Part shown: positions 32,924-56,326 of the stretch, piece by piece | Numbering within the stretch: the first letter of the stretch is position 1 | Layout: the number at the start of each line of letters is the position of its first letter | Assembly (NCBI GenBank): GCA_030141605.1 | Contig: JAQGDQ010002386.1 | Coordinates: 1-64,000 of the forward strand | Direction of reading: 5' to 3' | Source of the DNA: Tubiluchus corallicola | Taxonomy: Eukaryota; Priapulida; Priapulimorpha; Priapulimorphida; Tubiluchidae | Length of the DNA: 64,000 nt | Notes under the pieces: model-generated | What the model saw: only the letters and a program-made list of their open reading frames with translations | Database searches by the model: none | Told to the model about the DNA's origin: nothing | Made by a program: the position numbers and the translations under genes

Positions 32924-35422
32924 AGTGAAATACTTATAAACACAAAGTAATGATTACTAAATTAATGATGGTTACACACAAGAAATGAACAGTACAAAAA
33001 ATACGCAGAATTAATTGTAGTTTACTATTGATCATTGTAGTATCTTCGAAGTGATTTCCTGCAACTTTCCATAATCATGCAAAAATAGAAAATGTTACAG
33101 AGCATTTTTAACAATTTTGGAAAACAAAAATTTGGGTTTGGATGTCTTTCCTCTCTAGTTTAAAGTTTTAGTAATCTGTGCGAGCTATTGGGTAATGCAT
33201 GTGTCATTTTATGTAGAATGAATTTGTACAAAATGTAAATAATGATTGCAAAAATCTATTCACTGTGGCTCATTTGTTATAAATTTTATTAAAACACAAT
33301 GTTTCTTAAGTTAATAATAATAATGATTGTTTTTCGATGCTTTCAAAACTGGCTAAGAACTTGTAGCAATGGCTGGGTTATATAACATGTCCAAAGCATT
33401 GCAAAAACATACCAAAAGCACGATTTTGTATTTGTGCTTTGTTACTCATCAATACCTTAAATTTGTTTATCTTGATTTGTTTACTAACACGTTTACAGTG
33501 AAAATACAAAATAACAGTAAGTAGATATCAGCAGTTATGTATTTATCAAAGGCGGAAAAATCACTAGATTTACACACAATCTTATGAAAGGATACTAATT
33601 GTCATCTCATAAACAAAAACAAAATTCATTTTACTTTAATATTATTCAATGTTGTATTTAACTTTAATCACACTTAGGTAAGAGTGCTGCTGTGCACACA
33701 ATAAACATTATGAAACTATTACATATATTGTAATTGTATCACACATAATTTAACATCACATACATGCTATAACATTAATTAATTTGCATTTGCAACAATG
33801 AAAATGTTTTGCAGCAACGAAACAAATGACACCATTTATACTTAAAATGACAATTTATGACTAACATTCTTGGGCAATTACTGCGTACCTTCAAGAAAGT
33901 GTATTAGATGACTATGTACAGAAAAAATCAATTTTGTTATCTATACTACAAGTAGTTAAGTAGTACCTTTACACAGTACCCTAGATTGTTTGCTAGCATC
34001 CACCTGAGCCTGATCATAAAGCATAGCTAATCGAAATTAAACGAGGGTTGGCCTTACGGGTGCGGAACCGTCCAGTTGCATAGCACTCACAGCTTTTGGG
34101 GGTTTGAAAAGAAGACTGATCTTTGCAAATATTTTTTTGCTTATGCACCTGCAATTTGTTTATATAACTGTTCGTGTTTATTTTATGTTTCATGTTTTAG
34201 TACATTCCTATTACAGAGGCTGAAAATTGTAAATTATTGATTAAATTGCTCTTTTTTGCTATTTTTACAAACTTCATTTGTGTATTTACTTTTGCTGAAT
34301 ATTAAGATTAAATTTAAATGTTCTATTACTAATTAAAAATCCTAAGGCCTCTTTTGATATAATTTATAGTAAGAGGTATAAATAATCTATTAGAATAAGC
34401 TATTACAGGTGCTTTTGTACAGTAAAATTTTTATGCGTTTGTTAACGATTTACTAAAGTGGAATGACAACCACTGAAAACAATATAACTTTTGCCATAGG
34501 GTAGTCATGGCCCGCACAAGCTGTTTTGTACGGGGCCCGAAATATCTTAAGGCCGGCACTGACTAAGCACTGTTTATATTGACGACGTAGAAAACATATC
34601 CTGTCAAGAACTCCTACAATCCAGGAAATAACTTGTAATAAATAAATAAACAGACATGATGTTTTAGCACATCACTGCGAACTATATTTACTTAGACAAA
34701 AAAGAATGAAGTAGTGCAATAATCACTATATATGAATCTTTTTGGCATTTAGAATTATAAAATAATCATTAGTGAAGCACAAGAAAACTCAAAAGAAAGA
34801 GCACAAAAAGCATGAAATATTGCTAATAACAAGAAACATCATGGTAGCAGGAACATCAGCTAAGATGCAATGAATACTACAATTTAGTATCTTTTGTGCT
34901 TTGAACATGTTTTTCAGCTGTGGATAGAAATGTGGTGTACTTTCATTTCTTTGGTGCAGTTTTATAAATTTGCCATTTTCTGTTCCTATTTTCCCAAGTA
35001 CAGAAAGGTAACATACATTTGCACATGATTAACTTTTTCTCGAGGGGTGTTTCTCTCACTTTATAATAAAGTCCTAATAAGGAAAAAACAACGTAGAAGT
35101 AGTAATAACTAAAAAAGTCTGTTCTTAGTATGTTCTTACTCTCTGAAAGTGATACAGCAAACAGATGCACAAGTGATGTACAAGTGTATAACTATTCTCA
35201 TCTGCTACATAACAAAAAACATACTTCCTGCCATGAACCTTGTCAAGTGATGTAAGATCCTGTTAGGTATCAGGCATGTAAGTTTATATAACTTGTGCCA
35301 GCCCCGCCTGTAAAACATCTTTCTGCATAATTGCATACACCTGCTTGCATAATTATAGTCTCGGGTGTTGTCAGTTGACCAACTGCACAGTTTCCTCCAA
35401 GTTAAGTGTATATTGTCCGGTG
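32924..35422. other. Convergent 3' region between PEX13 and NMT
   Basis: This interval holds the 3' untranslated ends of both genes. ATTAAA near 33288 and AATAAA near 33699 are possible PEX13 polyadenylation signals. GGGGCCCGAAATATCTTAAG, followed by GCCGGCACTG, near 34533-34561 resembles the end of a hAT-type DNA element, but I could not find its partner end. No gene is supported. Confidence 0.4.
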
Positions 35423-46372
<10,950 letters not shown>

Positions 46373-46589
46373 CTGGTGTAGGAAATTTGGAGATAGAATG
46401 AGTCACTAAATCTACTGTAGAATGCACACTGTACAGATGTGACTTACGTGATGTGTGACTGAACGTGCAGTAATTAAATTTTAGAGTTAACGGTTAACTT
46501 TATATCTTTGTAAAGGTGTAAGAAGTGGTACCAGAGCTAACGTCTTTTTTGCAGCCCTATGTTTACTTTTTATTTTAATGACATCACGC
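46373..46589. other. NMT 5' flank
   Basis: Directly upstream of the first in-frame ATG (minus strand) is TTTCCTACACCAG, which looks like a splice acceptor. A 5' untranslated exon may therefore lie further upstream. No core promoter motif can be defended. Confidence 0.35.
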
Positions 46590-47395
46590 TGTAATTATCT
46601 GATGGCTGCGAAGAATCTGACATTTGGGTTCTCGGTATTTGGCAATATTATGGCATTAGGGGAATTAAATGAGGTAGGTCTGAATAAAATTTATGGTAAA
46701 CATTTGGGTGAAAGAGCATGGAATGTGCATATAGAGAAAACTATAGCTGAATTATAGCGGGATTAAAAATGTAGAATGAAAAGTTAAGTAAATGTTCGAC
46801 AGTAGAAAGATATAGAGATTGCAAAAGTTGTATATAATTTGAACCCTGGATGAACGATATATGGGGTGCAGAATTGCTTGTCAAAGCTAGGGTTGGTGCA
46901 TTAGAAGTATTGGGAAATCTTTTGTATGCTTGGAAAGTAGATTACCGCATAGAAAAAAGGCTTTGTAAATGTGGTAAAAATATTGAAACTGCAGAACACA
47001 TAATATTAAGTTGCGAATTTTACACACAGTTGAGAATCAAAGTCCCTTGGCAAGGAGCAGCTGACGAAAAATGCTTGAGATGGCTGTTATTTGGAGAGGG
47101 AAAAATTTATGCAGTCTGCCTACTGAAGGACATAATGGTCAAAAGAAGAAGCATTGCGAATGTTTAACTTTAAAGCTGAAAAGATAAAGAGGAATATATA
47201 TTTAGCTCTGCGTAATGGCGGTATAACATTTATAAATCCAAATTTTGTTTTGTGGTGCTGTAGCATTGGTGCAAGCATATGTGTGCGCCTTACGTTTTTG
47301 AGTAGAAAATTAGCCTAGTAGTACAACAATCGTTGCTACTCGCCCTGATATATAAAAGGGATTTAGGCACCGGATGGATGGATGGATGGACTGAA
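46590..47395 (+). mobile_element. LINE-A copy 1 (3' part, + strand)
   Basis: The 3' part of a non-LTR element. An open piece at 46850-47167 contains a Cys/His motif (CKCGKNIETAEHIILSCEFY) like the zinc motif near the C-terminus of R1/I-like LINE proteins. The untranslated part ends AAAAGGGATTTAGGCACCGG followed by a GGAT microsatellite at about 47373-47390. The whole stretch is repeated in inverted orientation at 49335-50130, which defines it as one family. Confidence 0.78.
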
Positions 47396-47639
47396 TTTGA
47401 ATACAATAAATATTACAGATACATATACTACAGCGCACATACGAAGTAGAGAAATACACAAATAACACCAAAGCTTATGATTTACGTCTACTGTACGTAA
47501 TTACAATTCTGGTCCACTGTTAGGTCAAACGCTTTTAAATTTCACTGTTGTTTCGTTGTTTCCGCAGTGACCATTCTGTCTGGTTAGATAGGCACAAATG
47601 AATGTCACCATGCGAGACACAAGTAACGTGTCTTTACTT

Positions 47640-47940
47640 AATCAACTTTAACTCTTTTATTTTGGCTAAATTTCCAGTTTGTCACCTCTTCTCTTTCATT
47701 CTTCCATTTACTATATATTTGTGGATTTTTTTACTCAATCAAATGTTCAATATTTATTTCTGCGATCTCCACAGAGGAAGAAATCAGATTATATGGCAGC
47801 AAACTTTGATCATAATTCTTTTATAACTCATTCATTATTATTCTATTCTTTATGAACTTTTATTCAAATAGCTGAAACAAATACTACTCAAGTCAATTTT
47901 TCATTGAGTAGTAAATTGAATTGAATTGAATTGGTTGGTA
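47640..47940 (+). mobile_element. Probable LINE 3' end with AATTG tail
   Basis: AT-rich sequence ending in AAATTGAATTGAATTGAATTG at about 47912-47932. This is a short repeat tail of the kind that ends L2-like LINEs. No protein motif is present, so the call rests on the tail and position between other LINE pieces. Confidence 0.35.
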
Positions 47941-48520
47941 ATACATTTTTTTATTACTGTACATTTGAATAGCTGCTCTGCTCTGTCGTGTCTTCTTTAC
48001 TACATAGCAGACACCATAAATCTTCTTTAAACTTACTCTTATAATTACATTTTATTCATAGCATATTGAGCTTTATTTCTAATATAATTTTTGTGTTCTG
48101 GCCTCAATTTAGTGACTTTATCATGCTCATAGGTTAAGAACCTTAACTTAGTTTTTGAGCGTATCTTGTGATGTGCACTGACTTTAATGAATTTTCTTAT
48201 ATTCCCTTTAGCATGCTTCTTCCTGACTTCTTAAGTGTCTTTGTAGACCCAAACTGAATAACTATATCATACTTCTTACTTAGACTTCTAACTTCTTTTA
48301 TCTAACTTCCTTCTATTTTTTGTCCCACATACTTTCCATCATCTTTGGACTCTCTTGAATTTATTAGATTATGTAAGAACATCAATCTTTTGTGATCGAT
48401 TCTCTGTTCAATTAGCCACACGCTTGCTTCTATTGCCATACCCCAATAACTGACTGACACCTGTGATAATAGATTTGTAACATTTCCTTCTGAATTTTTT
48501 CTATCCTGCCCATTTCTATT
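47880..48520 (-). mobile_element. Fragment of a restriction-endonuclease-type LINE (R2/R4/NeSL-like)
   Basis: Read on the minus strand, frame-broken pieces give LIEQRIDHKRLMFLHNLINS, KIRSKTKLRFLTYEHDKV, and a zinc-like LWCLLCSKEDTTE. This order matches the C-terminal part of LINEs that use a restriction-like endonuclease instead of an APE one. The assignment to that group is from family knowledge; the catalytic residues cannot be verified in this decayed copy. Confidence 0.5.
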
Positions 48521-48539
48521 TTCATTACTATATGTTGCT

Positions 48540-48720
48540 CGTTTATATATTGCTGTATCAGAGTATTGCACAATATGTGAAGGTAGATTATTCCACTGGA
48601 TGAATGAACATGGTGCAAATGAATATTTGAAACAATCTTTTTTGAACTGGTAGCATTGAAGTTTACGCTGATGCAAATTATGGTTTTTCCTGGTAGCTTT
48701 GGTAAATAATATATTGCTAT
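48540..48720 (-). mobile_element. CR1-like LINE C-terminal fragment
   Basis: The minus strand encodes FKYSFAPCSFIQWNNLPSHI, the usual final motif of CR1/jockey LINE proteins (F-x-x-R/P-x-x-x-x-W-N-x-L-P). It is a short fragment with no polymerase block, adjacent to the R2/R4-like piece. Confidence 0.55.
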
Positions 48721-48939
48721 TAATATTTACATAGCAGTCAATGAACCATGCACAAATGTTGTAGTGCGATTTTAATTAAGCTCCATTTAAGCCATTCTGT
48801 TGAGTAGCCAGTTAATTCAATAATATTTTCGACACATATAGGTTACAAGACTAGTGAGCAAATAGTCGTCATTGTTCTTAACTGCGTTATTTATTTTTGA
48901 CTATAGTTTCCACAATCCATAACTATAATCTGTCAAAGG

Positions 48940-49334
48940 GGATTTGTCAATGTTGCTAATACTGATACCTCTACTTTTTAAAGGAGACGTAAATACTAAA
49001 AAATTTCAGAGATGCCATCAGTGGAGGACATATCTAGCTAAACTATGCTGCTCCCAAAAAGCCAGTGAGGATCAATGAATTTTTCAGGATGATTCTGCCA
49101 ATACTTATCTAAGCGAGCTTTGAATTTGGTTATACTGGTTGGCTCGTGGTTCCAGGAGCATATGGTTTCAGGAACATTTTTTTCTTTTGTTCCAACTTCT
49201 GCGGAGTCTCATTTTATGCAGTTTCAATGAATGTCTTCAATGGTCTTTTTGTGTCATGTATTTTTATATGCATGTCTAAAAGTGGTCTGTCTATCCCAGT
49301 TAGTGTTCTGTATATTTGTATCATGTTGTCTATT
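48940..49334 (-). mobile_element. LINE-B, 3' piece (split by LINE-A copy 2)
   Basis: Minus-strand coding traces IQIYRTLTGIDRPL and SITKFKARLDKYWQNHPEKF, then a stop near 48995, form the C-terminus of a CR1-like LINE. Its upstream polymerase piece lies at 51030-51300, on the other side of LINE-A copy 2, in matching order and orientation. Confidence 0.6.
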
Positions 49335-51025
49335 TCTAATGGCCTTCCATCCATCCATCTGGTGCCTCAATCCCTTTTATAACGGGAGAGTAACAACATA
49401 TATTGTACTTTTAGGCTGCTTTCTACTCAAAAACGCTAAGGCACACACACATGCTTGCACAAATGCTACAACACAGCAAAACAAAATTTGGGTTTATAAA
49501 TGCTATATCACTGTTATGCAGAGCTAAATATATATTCTCTTTATCCTTTCAGCTTTAAAGTTAAATATTTACGATGCTTCTTCTTTTGACATTATGTCCT
49601 TCAATAGGCAGACTGCATGATTTTTTTCCCTCTCCAAATAACAGCTATCTCAAGCATTCTTCATCAGTTACTCCTTGCCATGGGACTTTGTTTCTTACCT
49701 GTGTGTAAAATTCACAACTTAATATTATGTGCTCTGCAGTTTCAACATCTTTACCATATTTACAGAGTCTTTTTTCTATGCAGTAATCTACTTTCTAAGC
49801 ATACAGGGGATTTCCCAACACTTCAAATGCATCGACTTTGGCTTTGACAAGCAATTCTGCTCACCATGTATCATTCGTCAAGGGTTCAAATAATGTACAA
49901 CTTTTGCAACCTCTATATTTTTCTACTGTTGAACATTTACTTTGTTTTTTGTTCCACATTTTTAATCCCGTTTTAGCTATAACTTTCTCTATATGCACAT
50001 CCCATGCTTTTTCACCCAATTGTTTATCACAAATTTTATTCAGACCTACCTCATTTAATTACCCCACTGCCATAATATTGCCAAACACCGAGAGCTCAAA
50101 TCTATTTCCCAAATGCCTGATTCTTTGCAGCCATTTTGGTCAAAGTCTGTGTGTCACTACCCTTATTACCATTTTTTCAGTAACCGAACTTCACTTATAA
50201 TTATAATTCTTTTAAAAAATTTTAGGTGAGTCTTTGTTTCTCGTTTTTCAAAAGATGAAAACCCAGCTTCACTTCTGATAGCAGCGCCACTGCATCCTTT
50301 TGCTTTCTAGAGCCATCTTACAAATTCTTCTTGTATGCTATTACATCAATCGATTTCTTTTTGGCTGTACGTTCTGTCTACACAACCAAACATTATTTTT
50401 GGGCCTACATTTGCTTTCCAGCCTGTTCTCCCTATTTCTAATCTTGCTTCTGATTGCATTGCCACAAATTTTACAGCACCTATGGTTCTTCTAATATCTG
50501 GTATTCTTTCTTTCCAGCTATGTTCATCTTCTATGGTTCTTATAATTACCCCGAGGTATTTTTCTCTTTCTGTTGCATGTATACTGTATAGGTACATCTC
50601 CTATGATCTTAAAAACTTTATTAGCATTACCTCCACAAAGGAGAATTGATGCACTTGGTCACACTGAATTTCATGCCAAATTCTTTTACAAGATCATTAG
50701 CAATCTTCAACAACACCAACATATCACCTTCAAATTCTGTAATTAGCGTTGTGTCGTTAGCAATTTAAGCATGGGATCACCCTGTTTTACACCTGACTAT
50801 ACTTTAGATTATCCGTTCTGATGTTTCTCCAAACAAATTTGACATTAAAACCATGGTATCATGATTTCCAAAATTCGAAAAAGGATTGCTCTGTACTTAA
50901 ATGTGTCAATACTTGCCACAGCTTTTTTCTACATCTAACATCACCACCCACTTTAAAGACCAGCCCTAACTTCTTGATTGTGGATATTCTTTTTCTCATA
51001 TGCTTGGAAGTAATGTAGTAGGTTT
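49335..51025 (-). mobile_element. LINE-A copy 2 (minus strand), inserted in LINE-B
   Basis: The first 800 bases (49335-50130) are an inverted copy of 46590-47395, starting at CCATCCATCCATCTGGTGCC. Further upstream on the minus strand are reverse-transcriptase traces: MLDVEKS near the first catalytic motif, KTGDPMLK near the Q-G-D-P block, ANDLVKEFGMKFSVTKC after the catalytic loop, and GVIIRTIEDEHSWKERI in the thumb. These are typical of R1/I-like LINEs. Many stops and frameshifts show that it is inactive. Confidence 0.7.
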
Positions 51026-51029
51026 CCTT

Positions 51030-51300
51030 TGAGTTCTCTCTGCAAGCCTTGTCTGATCATACCTTGTCAGATGCTGTTATTACACCTGCATAGTTAGCAA
51101 TGGGTCTTACCATAGATTTGTACAACTTCATCATTGTTACATGGGTGCTACCAAATACCTTCCCCTTTATGAGCATTAACTTTTGATGTGCTTTATTTGT
51201 GATATACATGATTTGTTACTTAATATCAAGGTTACTATCAGTGATAATATTAAGATCCCTTTTGGTGTGTACTTATTATTATTGCTTCTTATTGCAGCTC
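51030..51300 (-). mobile_element. LINE-B, 5' piece
   Basis: The minus strand reads KRDLNIITDSNLDIK, then a stretch with KLYKSMVRPIANYAGVITAS. These are the blocks just after the polymerase palm in CR1-like LINEs. It ends where LINE-A copy 2 begins. Confidence 0.55.
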
Positions 51301-51639
51301 ATTGTGCACTTCGTGTCAATATTTGATCAGCTCACAGTTAAAACCGTACATTTATCATAGTTAAGAGCATTAACGGGTTATCATGGTTTCAGCTATTCAT
51401 TTCTTAATTTTATTTTTATTGTAGGTTTGTGGTGTGTCTTGGTATTATGTGATGGATCTTTTGCAGAGGCAACAAAACAACATTAGCCAATTTCGTGTTT
51501 TCTACTTGGCTCAGTTGGCTGTGACTGTGTTAAAAATTTGAATCTAAACTTGGCAGTTTCTAAGTTTTATACTCCAGTTAAGTGAGTGTGGTATTAAATT
51601 TAGTGATTTTTTATTGGACTGGACAGATTCTGTTCTTAC
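51301..51639. other. OPA1 5' flank
   Basis: AT-rich sequence upstream of the OPA1 start. It should contain the promoter and 5' untranslated region, but no motif is strong enough to call. A stop in frame with OPA1 (TAA in TTAAATTTAG at about 51595) precedes the chosen ATG. Confidence 0.35.
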
Positions 51640-54600
51640 ATGGCAAAATTACTAATGGTGCGAAGGTTGGGTGCGCCAACCGCCATTCCATCTGTGGTGC
51701 AAGAGATACGAGTGACTTGTCTAGGAACTAGCAGACCGCTGCAACAACATTCGCCAAGTAACAAGGACATTGACAGATTGGCAATAAATAGTCCTTTAAG
51801 TTCTTGTTACAGTATTAGAAATTATTATTGCTTGTCAGCACAGCAGTATGTTTTTAAAAATGCAACTCATTGTCGTTTTTATGGATTGAAGTTTGAAAGC
51901 CGCTTAATGAGCTCAGCTGCCAGATTCGGATTATTAGTCTCACGGTTGCTAAGGCTGAGGTACCTATTACTTGGTTCAGCAATTGGAGGTGGAGTGGCAT
52001 TAGGAAATACATACGAGGCTTGGAAAGAAAGACTTCCTGACATGAGCTGGATGAAAGAACATTTGCCTAACAGCAATGATTACAATAAGTTTGTCAACTG
52101 GATGAAAGAGCTAATGCCTAGTAAAGAATATTACGAAAAGCTTAGTGACTGGTTCACGCAGAAGAAAGGTAGTATTCAAATACCAGATGGAAGTGAATAT
52201 ATACGTGTAGGAAGAGAGAAACTGTCAGAATGGAGAGATAACTCTGCCGAGTGGATAAGTTCTGCAGGTCATATCGTTAGTAATGTGGTACAAGGAGGTG
52301 ATGCTGGTGCTTTTCCCGAAGAGTCCACAGTAACCACAAAGGCAGCACCATCTGTAATGTCTTTCAATCCGTTTCAGTCAAAGACGAAAGATGCCGATGA
52401 TGACTATCATGTGCTAACAGACAAGGAGAAGTTAGAAGAACTGCAAAATGAACTTATGCAAGTCCAACTTAAATATCAACGAGAAATTGAACGTTTAGAG
52501 AAAGAAAATAGAGAATTAAAGAAGCAGTTACTGATCAGAGCTGAGAAGCATTCTAGGGTGAAAAGAAAGTTTAAGAAGTCTCTGATTGACATGTACTCCG
52601 AAGTTCTAGATGAACTTTCCATATATGACTGCAGCTACAATACACAGGATCATTTGCCAAGAGTTGTTGTTGTTGGTGATCAAAGTTCCGGAAAAACTAG
52701 TGTCCTGGAAATGATTGCCAGAGCACGTATTTTCCCACGAGGTTCTGGCGAGATGATGACACGAGCGCCTGTAAAGGTAACTTTGAGCGAAGGTCCATAT
52801 CATATTGCTACATTTAAGGATAGCACTCGTGAATTTGATCTGTCAAAAGAATCAGATTTGGTTGAATTGCGAAAAGAAGTAGAATTACGTATGAGGAACA
52901 GTGTCCGGCAAGGGAAAACTGTGAGTAGCGAAACCATTTCCATGACTGTGAAAGGCCCTGGTCTGCAGAGGGTAGTTCTAGTTGATTTACCAGGCATTAT
53001 TAGCACGCAGACAACAGAAATGGCTGATGATACTAGAGATTCTATCCATGGCATTTGCAGGACTTATATGGAGAATCCAAATGCTATAATTCTTTGCATT
53101 CAGGATGGTTCAATAGATGCAGAACGAAGCAACGTTACGGATCTTGTGCGAGAAATGGATCCAAATGGAAAACGAACTATTTTTGTTCTAACTAAAGTTG
53201 ATTTAGCTGAAGAGAACATGTTCAACCCAGACCGACTAAAGAAGATTCTAGAAGGAAAACTGTTTCCCATGAAAGCTTTAGGATATTTTGCTGTCGTGAC
53301 CGGTCGTGGCAATGTGAATGATAGTATTGCAACAATACGTGATTATGAGGAAAATTTTTTCCGAAATTCCAAACTTTTTAAAGATATGAACTTTAAGGCT
53401 ACACAGCTGACAACCCAAAATATGAGTATGGCAGTATCTGCGTGCTTTTGGAAAATGGTAAAAGAGTCAGTCGAACAGCAAGCTGATGCTTTCAAGGCAA
53501 CACGTTTCAATTTGGAAACAGAATGGAAAAACAATTTTCCGCGAGTGCGAGAACTTGATCGTGATGAGCTGTTTGAGAAGGCAAGGGGAGAGGTTCTAGA
53601 CGAGATTATAAATCTAAGCCTAGTTACACCCAGAGAATGGGAAGAAGCTTTTTACAATCATCTCTGGCAGTCTGTCAATACCTACATGTTTGAAAACATT
53701 TACATACCCGCTGCACAAGCTGATAGTCCGGGAACTTTTAACACAATGGTTGATATCCGATTGAAACAGTGGGCAGATCAGGTTTTGCCAAAACGATGCG
53801 TAGAAGTGGGGTGGGATACGCTAATGATGCAGTTTCGGGATCTCATTGATAAAGATTGTGAAAGTAAGGATCATGATGCTTTGTTTGATAAGTTAAAATT
53901 AGCCGTCATCGATGAAGCAGCCAGTCAACATCGTTGGGACAGGAAGGCTCCAGATTCTCTGCGTGTGATTCAACTGAATGCTTTAGAGGATCGGTCAGTG
54001 CCTGATAAGCAAACATGGGATCAGGCCATTACGTTCATGGAAAAATTTTTAAGGTTAGTATTTACTTTTTTTAATTGCATAACCAAACAGTAAACAAAGT
54101 AAAGGTCTTTTTTGTTCTAAATGTGTGTTGAATGCCTTTACTATAGTTTTCAGGTGGCATTATAAATATTGAATTAAGATACATTATAGAAAATTTCCAT
54201 TGATTTGACATTGAAAATTGTCACCGAAAGGGGAAATGTGATAGACTAATGTTTATTCATTAAAGAGAGAAACTTGACCAGACTGAGTTGTTGACGAAGC
54301 AGTTAATGGGACCAAGTTTAAGAGAGCAGTGGATGTTCTGGAAATCCATATCAGATGAACAGAGAAAATGGCGTGCCACCATGTTTGAACTGAGCAAGAT
54401 CATACAGGGTGAAGAAAAAGCGAGACCCATTCTAACACTAGAAGAACTGACAGCAACAAGAAAAAATCTGCAAGTGAGTTGGATCATAATTAGCACTGAA
54501 TTAACTTTCAAACCTAGTTGAATTAAATAATGACTTGTATCTGAGAAAGATCAGCGGAGAAATTAAAAATAATGAGATAATTCAGAATTTGAAATACACA

Positions 54601-56326
54601 TTGAATGAACACGTAATTTACTAGTTACATAACATATTACAGTTTGCTGTAGGCTATAATAGTTTGGTGGTAGAGAATGAGTGTGATCACTACTAAGTCT
54701 TGGGTTCAAATTTTCATTGAGTCAGTTTTTTATCATTTTCTGTTTGTCTTTAACAAATCAGAGCCTGGGTTTACTGATTAGCAGGTTTGGTAATTAGATA
54801 CCTGGCACTGATTAGAGTTGCTAGGTTTTGTTAATCGTAACATCTTTTGCTACTTGCTTGTAAAATAGCCTAGGAGTTTTTCATGATGTTGTTATCGTAG
54901 GCTTACTCGTTATTTGACTGATTGGTAGAAACCAAAAGATGAATGTACAATGCACATTTGCAGTGAATTGTTCTTTTAAAATCACTTTTGTATGTAGAAG
55001 AGACATTTCCTGCAGAATTTTTAGCTTTAGGTCCAGTTTTCTCTGTTTCGCTCTGTGATTTTAATATACTTAGTTTTGTCTTTGAAAAGCCTTGAACATT
55101 TTTTAAGGAAAAGTACCTGGCCTTGTACTCAGAGGTAATCTGAAGATTAACAGCGAGAGTGCATTGACATTGCATTTTATGTTCCTTTTAGGTTTCGGGT
55201 GTCGATGTGGACTTTGAGTTCATCCGTGACACATGGTTCCAAGTTTATCGCCTTCATTTCCTCAATACAGCCATTCAGAAAGCTGGAGATTGCAGAAAGG
55301 GATTTTTTCACTATCAACAGGGTTACACGGAGCAAGGACTCGAATGTCACGATATTGTTCTGTTTTGGAGAATACAGAGAATGTTACAGATTACTAGTAA
55401 TGCATTACGTCAACAGGTAGGAGCAGCATTTTCATTCTGTTGCATGATTACCTTTTCCACAATCAATTTTTTGTCGAATAAACAACATATTTCGGAAATT
55501 CAAAGTCAACTTTTTTTCTAATTGAACAGACCTACTTGCTGTAGATGAATATCTCATTATCGAAGAAAATTCTGTAAGGTGAGACAGTGAACTAGGAGGG
55601 CAGAGCTAACAGTCAGATGTGTAATGTGTACATCCTTCCTCAATGAGGTGAATGCTAAGGACAGTTTTCTAGATGGTCACACATCCGCTGAGTGACTAAC
55701 GTCACCATTGTTTAATTTCACTCGCTAACCTCAATATGTGACAACTTGGCTATTCTCGTTATGCTAACTAAAACTGCCTTGTACTGTCTTGGCAACGCAT
55801 TACACAGTTATTTTGCTGTGCTAATGATTTCATTCTAAGCAAGCATTAAACAATAAATTACTATAGCAAGAGACAGACTTTTTTAATAAAATAGTGTCAG
55901 TTTTTCAGCTCCACAGGTTCATACTAAACCAAAAGCAACATCAAAATAGGTTTGAAAAACTCTTCACTTCCTTTTAAAAAGAAACATATTTTAATAAGCT
56001 TGCAGAGGAAGCTAAACAATACAGCTGCAGAAAAAATACCACAAGTTTGAATTAGCAAGTCCTGTCACACATCTCACGCGGAGTGCACACATCACACATT
56101 GTGTTTTTATTTGAATACTTTTCAAATCTTGTAGGTGATGAGTACTGAGGCAAGACGTTTAGAGAAGGAAATAAAACAAGTGCTAGAGGATGTCAGTCAA
56201 GATAAAGAGCGAAAAGAACAACTTCTCACTGGTAGAAGAGTTACTCTTGCTGAAGATCTGAAAAAAGTGCGGCAAATTCAAGAAAAATTAGAGGAATTCA
56301 TTGAACAATTAAACAAGGAAAAATAA
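51640..56326 (+). CDS. OPA1: OPA1, mitochondrial dynamin-like GTPase
   Basis: Four exons: 51640-54053, 54266-54473, 55192-55416 and 56135-56326. All phases join, giving 1012 residues, close to human OPA1 (960 to 1015). OPA1 fuses inner mitochondrial membranes and keeps cristae closed. The first 90 or so residues are a basic, hydroxyl-rich mitochondrial presequence. [18 protein letters not shown] (about 105-122) is the membrane anchor. A coiled coil follows at about 255-315. GTPase motifs are G1 GDQSSGKT (346-353), G3 DLPG (449-452) and G4 TKVD (518-521). The middle/stalk region has [19 protein letters not shown], and the C-terminal GED-like coiled coil ends [16 protein letters not shown]. The first exon alone encodes 804 residues, where vertebrate OPA1 uses more than twenty exons. 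It is head to head with NMT. Confidence 0.95.

Noticed and set aside
35288-35310. Alternative last NMT exon (AG then GCGGGGCTGGCACAAG)
   Set aside because: It would end the protein in an atypical C-terminus, while 35443-35423 gives the conserved VGLVLQ end in the right phase.
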